64,000 bases of DNA from Schizonepeta tenuifolia (lineage: Eukaryota > Streptophyta > Magnoliopsida > Lamiales > Lamiaceae), in assembly GCA_029490685.1 (NCBI GenBank), contig CM055960.1:55095544-55159543 (forward strand). The letters are read 5' to 3'. The number at the start of each line of letters is the position of its first letter. The first letter of the stretch is position 1. Below are positions 55,043 through 64,000 of the stretch, in pieces. A program made the position numbers and the translations under genes. Under the pieces are notes generated by a model. It ran no database searches. It was not told the origin of the DNA and saw nothing but the letters and a program-made list of their open reading frames with translations.

Positions 55043-56960
55043 TATATAATATTAATTACCTTATATTAAGATTGAAAGAAGTATATTGATTTATTGTAAA
55101 TCAAATATACATTATTCATATAAATTGATACATATCCTGCGTTGATGTTATTAAGATTTTATACCAATACATTATTAAGCTATAACTGATTCCTCCACAG
55201 TCACCATTCAGTTTTTTTCTCACTTTTGCAACTCATGATGCCCTCAATGTCGCCCATAAATCCACTTAAAATTCTTAAATAATTTGTGAAGTTTTTGCAT
55301 GAAAGGAACCTTGATGAGTACAAATTACAATATTTGTGAAGTTTATTTCATTTTTAGAATTTATGCTTCATATCTTATTTGTTCTCCATTTCGTTGGACG
55401 TGTTATATTTTCGTTCTGCTACAATATTTTGAACGTGCATGCAGTACTAATTATTTTACCTGTTCACTACTATAACCAACCTCATATGATCTTTTTTATT
55501 CAATTAATTTTCGTGTCATGAATAATCTTTAATTTGGGCACAATATTTGTTCATCTAAGAAATATATTGCATAGTTTTTATCGCACGTTCACTTTTATTG
55601 ATATATGTGTATTACTCTCTAGGATAGATTATGGATCTATTCATTGCTTTGCATCGCATGCTACTTAATCATATTTAGTAATAGTACCATAATCTGTGTA
55701 CCGAAAAATGAAAATTACAATTACATGTTAAACTTTTGTCGTGGGGAGGAGGAATTATTTTAATTTTTTGTACAAAATTTCTTACATAAATTATACTTTT
55801 ACATTATTTTACGGAATTGTTTGCTACTCAACTATGTATATAGAGTCCCGGACATGCAGAGGTTTTGTTTGCCAATTCTATTTCTTATTTGACCTTGATA
55901 AATTAGTTGTAGATAAAAAGAGAATGTAGAAAGAACTAAGAAGGTATAAGATACACATTGAAGAATCAAATCAAGAATATAGGTGACATTTGGTGCAAAT
56001 AAAACAAGAATATTTGCATTTATATGCACTTAAATATCTTAAACTGTATGAGTATGATTAAATAAGTGAATATAATCGTTTCTCCTTTATTTCTCCATGT
56101 TCCGTCTCAAAATTGGAATTCTTTTACCGTTAACACCTTTTGCAATTGTATTTCATTGTATTCACTATTTTTATATATTAATCTTTATTAGTTGTGACTA
56201 CAGATGATATTATATTATGCTCCGTAATCAATATATTTTCTTGCTTTGGAAAGATTATTTAAGTTTATGAGCTAAAAACATTTTTCTTTGTAATCTATTT
56301 CGTTAAGCTTAGTTAAGGCACTATTTCTCTTTATGTGAAATTTAGAGAAAATATATTGTATTACGGGGTGTTGATCATGGGAAGTTTGTAAATGATAAAA
56401 AGTTTGTATATAGAATCATTATTTAGTACATGATGAGATCTTCGTTTACAATATTATTGTTCTTATCTTCCTACATCATTTATTTTGTTAGGTTATATTT
56501 TTAGATGTTGAGCATTTATTTTTAAGCGTGTATTTTGGTTTGTTTTTTTAATATTTTATTGTGAAGTTTTTTTTTTTTTGCAATTTTGTGTGCTCTCGAG
56601 TTGTAATTTATTGTCTCTTAATTTTATCATCATTTTTGTATTATTATTCGTGGGAGCAATGAAAAGTTTTTTTATTGGAATAAAATATTTATGGCATATT
56701 AATGTTTTTTTCAAGTAAAATATATTCCCTTTGTCCCACAATAAGTGGTGTGTACTCCATATTGGATTATCCTATTTTAAGTGAGTACGTATATGTTTTC
56801 CAAAATGAAAATAATTATCTCTTTAGAAGTTGTGGATCATACCACTTTAATTATTTTGTATCATTCTCCTCAATGCTCGTGTCCAAAAGTTTTGAGTCAC
56901 TTATTGCATATAGGAAAGAGTACATTTTTCTGGGCACAATCATTAGAAACAAAAATATCA
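55043..56960. other. AT-rich intergenic DNA
   Basis: About 1.9 kb with high A+T. I see no gene, RNA or confident repeat. Short ORFs here are low-complexity Phe/Leu/Ile-rich and not credible. Confidence 0.5.
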
Positions 56961-57232
56961 CTCCCTCCGTCCACAAAAATGTGTCTGAAAAATGTGTCTG
57001 ATTGTATGTGTGGCACGAGTTTAAGAAAAACTGACAAAGGTGTTGTGAGTGAGATAAAAGTAGAGTTTGAGGAGTAGTTGGATAAAGTTGTTGTGAGTGA
57101 GATAAAGTTAAAACTTATTAGTAAATAATGGAAAAAATGAGGAGTATAATGATACATGAAATAAATTAATAAACACATTTCGGTGGACAAATAAAAAGAG
57201 GTAAGTAAGACATATTTCGTAGCCGGAGGTTG
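56961..57232. mobile_element. Stowaway-type MITE, somewhat decayed
   Basis: CTCCCTCCGTCCACAAAAAT at the left and a right end around TTTCGTAGCCGGAGG. The interior AAAAACTGACAAAGGTGTTG and GATAAAGTTGTTGTGAGTG phrases resemble other members. TA is present only at the right. Confidence 0.65.
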
Positions 57233-58873
57233 TACATTTCAATGTACAATGAGTCAGTTTACTATTGTGTATTTAAAAAGGATACATACAAATAATATAA
57301 TAAAGATAAATTGTGATGTTATAATGTTATTAAAATTCAATATCTTCCTCACTATATTTCATGAAATTTATTGTACTCTACTTCATTGCACAATTTGAAG
57401 TTATTGCATTTATCTTAAATAAATACTATTGGAATCAGGTGAAGTGACTTCAGCTTCAGATTTACATGCAAATTACCATAATCCTTTACATATTTGTCGA
57501 GAATAGTGTTTATCTCATATACCACAAAATTTCTTCTTATTATATACAAACATGTACTTTAGAACCTTCAATCCACTTGAGCAAATATTGTAAAATTCGT
57601 CATAAGATTACAAAATCCATCCAATAATTCATTTTAGTTAGAATGAAAATTCACTTTTTCCAAATAAAGATTGCACGTGCAACACACGTTATCTTTGCTA
57701 GTGTATTAAGAGTATGTTCATTCACTTGGAATGAAAAGGAATGAAAATAAGGTATAATATTATTTTACCATTTTATATCTTGTTTGGTTTATTTTTAAAA
57801 AAATTCGATCTAGAGGTATAAAATTTCGGGCATCCATTTCCCTTACCCAAGGTATAAATCTATACCTAAAAAATGAAAGTTTAATATTATACCTCATTTG
57901 TTCTGGACATTTCTCTTTATTAATCAATTTCATTTCAAGTGATTAAGATATAAAAATTATGGTCCCCCGAAGGTAGAGATAAATATATTATCAATCTTAC
58001 CAAACAAAATATAAACTTATAATCTCCACTATTAAATATAAAATTATATCTCATTATATTATCCTGTCATTTAAAGATATAAATTTATACTTTAATTGAC
58101 CGCACACTAAAAAAACAAGAAAAATTTAAAGTTTGTCCTATTATGTGTGGGTACATGAGGGTGGAAGCATGCATGCGAAGTGAGTTAATCGAGGTTTCTC
58201 TGCATAATGCTTAATTCTTAATCTAGACTTTTAATTAAACAAAACTTTTACACATACTTGTCACTATTTAGTATTATGAGATAACAAAAAGCGTGAAAAG
58301 TTAAAATACATGCGTGCGTTTTATTTTTTGAATAAAAATATCAATATTTTATCCGACGTTGAAGGGCTCAACCTATAATCAAACTCAAATGCTCAATTTG
58401 TTACACTTAACACAAAGTATTCGCAAGAATTGAAATTTGACGCCAAATTATTGCCGGAGCTTAGATACAATATAGTCTAAACAAGGAATTAATATTGTTA
58501 TGTTAATAGTTAAAATGATGTATATTGTATAATGTTGAAAATGATTTCTTACTTTTGTTGAACAATCATTTTGTATAAAAAGTTTGTTAAAGTGCACTAG
58601 TTTGCCCACTATCTTAGTATCCACATTTTAGCAGCTCCGACACTAATCCGGAACATAACCGCGGTAAATCAGTTAATGCATAGGTTAATTAACCAATAAT
58701 CGACGAAAACGGTTAATTATTAACCGTCGAAAATAATTATTAGATGTTAAACAGTTAGCACTTCAGTAAAATTATCGGTTATTGGTTAACCAATAACTGA
58801 CTAAGTTAACCAAATTACCCACTATATTATATAAAAGTAACCGAAAACCTGTCCATTGCTAAGTTATGCTTAA
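57233..58873. other. Intergenic DNA with palindromes before the Harbinger element
   Basis: AT-rich and without genes. The stretch 58620-58850 has several palindromes, GGTTAATTAACC (58683-58694) and GTTATTGGTTAACCAATAAC (58778-58797) among them, and words of the GGTTAACY type that resume right after the Harbinger element at 60750. An older repeat was therefore split by that insertion. Confidence 0.5.
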
Positions 58874-60724
58874 GGCTGTCTGCAACACTATTCGAGCGGG
58901 GGTGCTCGAGACCACATCGAGCACGGGGTGGCTCGAGCACCCCGCGTGGCAGACGGCACGAGCTCGAGTCCGGCGCGTGCTCGGCACGCGCGAGCAGTTT
59001 TGGAAAAAAAAAAAAAATTATGGTGCGTGCATTGCACGTGCCTAACGTATATATTCGAAAAAATTATGCCCGTTGCGGCAACGGCTATGCCGTGTTAATT
59101 TTTTTTTTTTTTTTTTTTCTTCACCTATAAATACCACCACACTCTCACTTATATCTCACACCATTTTATCATCCTCTTTCTCTCTCAAATTCATCCTAAA
59201 AAAATTGTCTTCATCGGAGGAACTTATTTTTTCCGATTCGTCGGAGGAATATGTCGAGGGCGGCACCGACGACGAGGTGCTGGAGATGATGGCGGACGTG
59301 GATCGCTACATGCGTGCACACCAAGCGGAGCAAAAAAAGAAGAAGAAGAGGGCGCGAGACTTCGTCGACCGCGACCGAGAAGCGGCGTGTGCGATCCTCC
59401 ACGCCGACTACTTCGCCGACAACCCCACCTACGGCGAGCAGTTTTTCCGACGCCGTTTTCGGATGCACAAGCATCTGTTCTTGCGCATCTGCACAACGTT
59501 GGAGGAAAACGTCCACTTCTTCACGCATCGACAAGATGCACTCGGGCGATGGGGGCTAACGGCGGTGCAAAAATGCACGATGGCGGTGCGACAACTGGCG
59601 ACCGGTGGTGCTGCCGACTCGTTCGACGAGTATCTGAAGATCAGAGATAGCACGGGCCGGCTTTGCCTCAAAAAATTTTGCCGGGCAATCATCGACCTCT
59701 TCGGCGAGCGGTACTTGAGGAAGCCCAACGCTGCCGACACTGCGCGTCTGCTCCAAATGCACGAGTTGAGGCATGGGTTTCCAGGGATGCTCGGAAGCCT
59801 GGATTGCATGCACTGGGAATGGAGGAACTGCCCAAAAGGGTGGGCGGGTGTCCACACTCGCGGCGATCACGGCGTGCCTACCTTAATCTTGGAGGCGGTG
59901 GCATCACAGGATTTGTGGATCTGGCATGCCTTTTTTGGGGTTGCCGGCTCCAACAACGACCTCAACGTCCTCAACCAGTCGCCCTTGTTCACCGACGTGC
60001 TTGAGGATAGAGCTCCACCGTACACCTTCACCGTCAACGGACACCGCTACGACAAGGGGTACTACTTGACCGACGGGATCTACCCTTGTTGGCCTACCTT
60101 GATCAAATCGCCGAGGGTAGAAACCGACCTAAAGACGGCGAGGTTCAAGAAGATGCAAGAGTCTGCCAGAAAGGACATAGAGCGAGCCTTTGGAGTGCTC
60201 CAAGCCCAATGGGGAATAATCCGAGCTCCGGGTCGGTGCTGGTACAAGAAGCATCTCCGAGACATCATGTTCGCTTGCATTATTTTGCACAACATGATCA
60301 TCGAAGACGAGCGGGAAGATGTGGAGAATTGGAGAGAGGACTCCGACTCTCCATCCAGTAGCGGGGTACACTTGCGGACAACTCCGATCTGCTTTCGGCA
60401 ATTTATGCAACGGAATGCCGACTTGAGAGATCAAAAAAAGCACCATCGGCTTACCAATGATCTCGCCGAGCACCTCTACCGGAAATTTGGACCTCTACGG
60501 GAGTAGTCTAGCATTTTTAATTAATGTAATATTTTTTTATTTTAATTATTGTAATATGTTAGTTTTTTTTTTAATTAATGTAATGTTTAATGTTATTTTT
60601 ATTAATGAATTTTTATGAATTAATTTAATAAATGAAAATGGGGAATTTTTAATATTAAAGATAGAGCACCCTTAAAACACCCTTACGTTGCAGGGGTAGA
60701 GTGCTCTAAGGGATATGGATAGCC
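58874..60724 (+). mobile_element. Compact PIF/Harbinger element with intact transposase
   Basis: TAA occurs directly before (58871-58873) and after (60725-60727). The ends GGCTGTCTGCAAC and (inverted) GGCTATCC are similar, and further in GGGGGTGCTC is matched by inverted AAGGGTGCTC. 1851 bp. The left subterminal region is GC-rich with GGGGTGCTCGAG at 58899-58910 perfectly inverted at 58932-58943. It contains one ORF, the transposase, and lacks the Myb-like second gene. Confidence 0.8.
59286..60506 (+). CDS. PIF/Harbinger transposase (Plant_tran family)
   Basis: An uninterrupted ORF. The first ATG of the conserved frame is 59286 (MMADVDRYMR), giving 406 residues. The frame is open further upstream, with a coding-like acidic stretch (SSSEELIFSDSSEEYVEGGT) but no ATG, so the true N-terminus could be longer or come from a spliced leader. 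Family motifs are RRRFRMHKHLFLRIC, GRWGLTAVQKCTMAVRQLAT and GFPGMLGSLDCMHWEWRNCP. The DDE residues appear intact: Asp173 (GSLDCMHW), Asp225 (SNNDLNVL) and Glu299 (DIERAFGVLQAQWG). A typical C-terminal CIILHNMIIEDE follows. It should cut and join Harbinger ends, but characterised systems also need the Myb-like partner, which this element lacks. Confidence 0.92.
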   Translation: MMADVDRYMRAHQAEQKKKKKRARDFVDRDREAACAILHADYFADNPTYGEQFFRRRFRMHKHLFLRICTTLEENVHFFTHRQDALGRWGLTAVQKCTMAVRQLATGGAADSFDEYLKIRDSTGRLCLKKFCRAIIDLFGERYLRKPNAADTARLLQMHELRHGFPGMLGSLDCMHWEWRNCPKGWAGVHTRGDHGVPTLILEAVASQDLWIWHAFFGVAGSNNDLNVLNQSPLFTDVLEDRAPPYTFTVNGHRYDKGYYLTDGIYPCWPTLIKSPRVETDLKTARFKKMQESARKDIERAFGVLQAQWGIIRAPGRCWYKKHLRDIMFACIILHNMIIEDEREDVENWREDSDSPSSSGVHLRTTPICFRQFMQRNADLRDQKKHHRLTNDLAEHLYRKFGPLRE

Positions 60725-60727
60725 TAA

Positions 60728-61425
60728 TAGTTTTAGTGCTTGTAGTTGTCGGTTACGGTTTACCGAATTTTCAGTTATGGTTAACTATGGTTAAGTGAAT
60801 TCCCACACCTATCGGAAGAGTGAATGGAGTTTTTATTTATTAATCATATTGTTTGAATTGGGAAGAAAGAGGCAGGCAGCATCGAGCCGAATTTACAGCA
60901 TTACAAATTTCAAGGTCAGTAGCACGGGAACATACCAACAAACAAATAACAAATGAATGGTCCTTTTTTCCATTGTACTCCTCCCACAGCAGATAATTAG
61001 TAAAACAGAGGCAAAGGATAGGAAAAGGTGAAAGAAAAGAAAAGGCTTGCAGCAGAAGTAGTGAACTGGCATCTAAGTAACAAGTATAGTGGTAAAAACA
61101 GAAGAAAAAGAAGGTTTAAAAGAAAATGAGGGAGATGAAGGAAAGGAAAGGAAATGAAATGAAAGGAATGGTCGCAGCTGTCGGGTGAAAGTCAGTGACG
61201 GCTTTTGACGCCGCACCATAAAGCGCATACACCTGCGCCGCCTGCACGCTCTCTCTCTCTCTCCCTCAATATTTAAACTTGAGGGTACATCTAATCTATT
61301 GGTGGATTTGACTAAATTCTACACTTGTGTTTTTGACGAACTAAATTATAGACTTACCCAAACATACTTCCTCCATCCACCAAATATTGTGAACGATACT
61401 AATTTTAAGAAAATGGTAAGTAATA
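60728..61425. other. Intergenic DNA
   Basis: Starts with the continuation of the palindromic repeat split by the Harbinger element. 60850-61160 is purine-rich without ORF. 61185-61265 is GC-richer with a (CT)n run. I see no gene, though the last part could belong to an untranslated leader. Confidence 0.45.
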
Positions 61426-61925
61426 CTCCCTCCGTTTATAAAATAGTTGTCATTTTTACTATTTAAATTTGTCCACGAAATGGTTATCACTTTTGCTACT
61501 CCACTCACATTGTGAAATCCTTTTACTCTTACTTATTGTGAATGAAGTAAGAGTCTCACAATAAATGTAAGTGAAGTAGTAAAAATGGTACTCCCTCCGT
61601 ATTACATATAAAGTCTCATTTCATACATTTCACATGTATTTTTTTAAAAGTCCATTTCACTTTATGGACTCATACACTCTCAAGAATCTCTCTTATTTAC
61701 ACTCATTTGTCATTGATGGGCCACCTTCCAACAACTTTATCACTACATTTTGTCAATATCACTACCCCTACTTTCTAACTTTTATCCCACTCAAAAATAC
61801 TTTACCGATTTTCTTAATATCCGTGTCCATTTAAATTGGGACTTTATAACTAATACGGAGAGAGTAACTATTTTGTGGACAAACTTAAATAACAAAAGTG
61901 ACAACCATCTCATGGAAAGAAGGAG
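61426..61925. mobile_element. Stowaway-type MITE interrupted by another MITE
   Basis: The left end CTCCCTCCGTTTATAAAATA with GTTGTCATTTTTACT pairs with the right end AAAAGTGACAACCATC and GGAAAGAAGGAG; TA is on both sides. The inner element at 61591-61864 splits it. Confidence 0.7.
61591..61864. mobile_element. Stowaway-type MITE nested in another MITE
   Basis: CTCCCTCCGTATTACATATA pairs with ACTAATACGGAGAGAG; TA flanks both sides; 274 bp. The body has GGGACTTTAT near the right end, matched by AAAGTCTCATTTC at the left. Confidence 0.8.
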
Positions 61926-62027
61926 TAGTGAAATTCAAATTTGGAATTCGCGTTGACCAACCCATCTTCACTTCAAATTTATACTCTTCTCTTCCATGAA
62001 TTATAGAACTCTTTGAGGCGTCATATA

Positions 62028-62377
62028 CTCCCCCCGTTCGAGCACAAGTGTCCACTTTACTACAGTACGAGTGTTCGAGCACAAGTGTCCACTTTGCTTT
62101 TTTATACAACTATACCCTCATACTTTTCCTTTATTTACTACCATTTGCCATTGATGACCCTACCTCATAACAACTTTATTCCTACTTTTTGTCCATCACA
62201 TCAACTTTATTCCTACTTTTTGGTTAATACCACCACCTTTTTATCATTACCACTGTTTTTTTGTCATTATCCCACTACCCCTGTATTTTAACTTTTACCC
62301 TACTAAAAATAACTTTATCAGCTTTCTTAATCTCCGTGCCCAGCACAAACTGGACACTTGTGCTCGAACGGAGGGAG
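62028..62377. mobile_element. Stowaway-type MITE with duplicated left terminus
   Basis: The left end CTCCCCCCGTTCGAGCACAA pairs with the right end TTGTGCTCGAACGGAGGGAG; TA flanks. The phrase GTTCGAGCACAAGTGTCC occurs twice at the left (about 62037 and 62072). The interior belongs to the same family as 8140 and 53783. Confidence 0.82.
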
Positions 62378-62620
62378 TATGTTTTAATAAGAATTAGGTA
62401 GTTATGAGTAGGGAAATTAAATAAAAATGTGTAGTTATTAAGTTAATAAAAAAATGGGATTCACTTTTGTGAGTAGAAATTTAAATAAAAATAATTAAAT
62501 AGTGATAGATCATGTCCCAAAATAGAATGACTCTATTATTTAGGAACGACCTAAAAAGGAAAGATGACACTAATATTCAAGAAAGAAGTCAGTATCTTCT
62601 AAGATGCATTTTTAAAAATC

Positions 62621-62965
62621 CATCCCTCCACGAATCAAATATCTATTTACCCATATTTTTGGTCCATGATTTAAATCTCTACTTACATTTTTATACAACG
62701 ATACCCCCCTATTTTTCCTTTATTTACTATCCTTTGTCATTGATAGTGCCACATCACAACAACTTTATTCATACTTTTTGGTCGTCACAACGTTATTATC
62801 ACTTTTTGGTCAATATCACAACTTTTTTGTAATTACCACGATTTTTTTTGTCATTATCCTACTACCCCTGCATTTTAACGTTTACCCTACTCAAAATACT
62901 TTTATCTATTTTTTTATTTTTCGTGCTGGAATCCAAATGATGATTTGATTAATTGACGAGGGAGC
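62621..62965. mobile_element. Stowaway-type MITE, degenerate
   Basis: The left end (CATCCCTCCACGAATCAAAT) and right end (TTTGATTAATTGACGAGGGA) are decayed versions of the 53783 element. Interior CAATATCACAACTTTTTTG, GTCATTATCCTACTACCCC and related phrases are shared with that family. Confidence 0.65.
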
Positions 62966-63427
62966 AATTACCTCAAAAGATTGTTGGAGTGTTTAGATGA
63001 TTGAACTCGAGGATGTTAATAATATAATACTCGAGTAATAATTAAATGAGAGAATAGGTGAATAGGGGAAGAATTATTGTGCGAATTAAGGAAGGTGGGG
63101 AAGCGAAGGTGGGGATTATTGTGAGAGGCAGGAAATGTTATAATTACAGCTTTTGTTGGGGTAATGTAGAGTAGATGCCCCACATTTACCTCGATTTCCA
63201 CCTTGCTCTTCCCAGTAACTTTTGGCACTCACTGCCACGGCGTGATTTTACTCACTCTAACATAGCTCCAAATTCAATCACCTAATATTACTCTATTTCG
63301 TAATTGCATTGACTGTTAACCTTTTAAACTTTGCAATTTAAAGTTGCCAAGTACTAGTAAATGCGTGGCCAAAAGACAGGGTATGAGTTGTAATGGGAAG
63401 AAAAAAGAAAGAATAGTTATAGAAGTA
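62966..63427. other. Intergenic DNA
   Basis: No gene or recognisable element. GAGGTGGGGAAGCGAAGGTG-like purine-rich patches near 63090. Confidence 0.45.
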
Positions 63428-63785
63428 CTCGCTCCGTTCATCAAAAAAAGTCCTACTTGCTCTTTTTTTTTTGTTTAACAAAAGAAGTTCTATTTACGTT
63501 TTTCCACTCACATCAATTGAGACCTACAATAATTTTCACTCTCATTTAACTTTTTCCACTCACAATATGTGGGACCCTTATTCCACGCATAACAATTTTA
63601 ACTATATTTTATCTTTTTCACTCACAACAAGTGAGACCCTTATTCCATTCACAACAATTTTAACTTCCAATCCACTTCTTCCACTCTCAATAAGTGGGAC
63701 CTTAACTCCACTCACAACAACTTTATCAGCTTTCTTAATCTTCATGCCAGCACACAATGGGACTTCTTTTCGCGAACGGAGGGAG
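63428..63785. mobile_element. Stowaway-type MITE
   Basis: CTCGCTCCGTTCATCAAAAA pairs with TTTCGCGAACGGAGGGAG; TA flanks. The interior repeats phrases of the type CCACTCACAAYAWGTGRGACC at least three times. 358 bp. Confidence 0.8.
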
Positions 63786-64000
63786 TAGTAATTAAGAGAT
63801 TGAAACCAATTAAGGAACCATACTATATAGTGGTATATGGTTAGAAATATGATTGATTACTGATGAATAAATTGTTTTACATTTTCAAACTTAATTACTC
63901 AACAAATATAGTAATACTAGTCAGTAATTAAGTAATTAAATAATAATGTGAGGCTGATGAAGGTCACGAGTAGGAGTAGGTCGGAGGAAGAAAGGAAAGG

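Noticed and set aside
55043..56960. Several 60-100-codon ORFs
   Set aside because: They are Phe/Leu/Ile-rich frames in AT-rich DNA with no domain, splice pattern or start context to support them.
59073..59285. Upstream extension of the Harbinger transposase to 59073
   Set aside because: The codon at 59073 is TTG and the next residues come from a poly-T stretch. The first ATG in the conserved frame is 59286.

Overview
The window is nuclear DNA of a flowering plant. The spliced genes have GT-AG introns, the intergenic DNA is AT-rich, plant transposons (MULE, PIF/Harbinger, Stowaway-type MITEs, Athila and Tekay/Del-type Ty3-gypsy, SINE) are dense, and three chloroplast/lipid genes match Arabidopsis proteins. 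An asterid such as a Lamiales species is a guess from general appearance, not something I can demonstrate.

Only three host genes are convincingly complete. They lie together at 30-42.5 kb: ROD1 (PDCT, phosphatidylcholine:diacylglycerol cholinephosphotransferase, 290 aa, 3 exons, +), PIFI (chloroplast chlororespiration factor, 285 aa, 8 exons, -) and FAD5/ADS3 (plastid palmitoyl-MGDG delta-7 desaturase, 375 aa, 5 exons, +). As I recall, the Arabidopsis counterparts are At3g15820, At3g15840 and At3g15850, so this is a conserved microsynteny block. PIFI and FAD5 are divergent and share about 370 bp of upstream DNA. ROD1 and FAD5 both act on acyl-lipid composition, in the ER and the plastid respectively. 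PIFI acts in plastid electron transport.

The rest is mostly mobile DNA. 1-3 kb: 22-bp degenerate repeats and two TIR elements. 3-15 kb: a roughly 9-kb Mutator-like element with a decayed FAR1/FHY3-type transposase and an antisense ULP1-like protease gene that has lost its catalytic Cys. It is flanked by two inverted copies of a roughly 1-kb non-autonomous element that shares a dispersed ATGCACCA-type word with it. 15-17 kb: a tRNA-like sequence and repeats. 17.2-27.3 kb: an Athila-type retrotransposon with a 5' LTR, a perfect tRNA-Asp primer site and decayed gag, pol and env-position ORFs, but no 3' LTR. 27.3-30 kb: MITEs and repeat fragments. 33-38 kb: a SINE with target-site duplication, then a long-TIR MULE carrying captured sequence and split by an LTR element. 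43-50.2 kb: a PIF/Harbinger element with a Myb-like ORF, interrupted near its 3' end by a solo Tekay/Del-type LTR that itself holds a copia-like insertion. 50.6-52 kb: a TIR element carrying a captured fragment of an AP-3 delta-adaptin gene. 52.8-64 kb: many Stowaway-type MITEs plus a compact Harbinger element (58.9-60.7 kb) with an intact transposase ORF.

The most unusual features are the ULP1-bearing MULE with its apparent non-autonomous satellites, the separation of Harbinger transposase and Myb-like ORF into two different elements, and the two or three independent host-gene captures.
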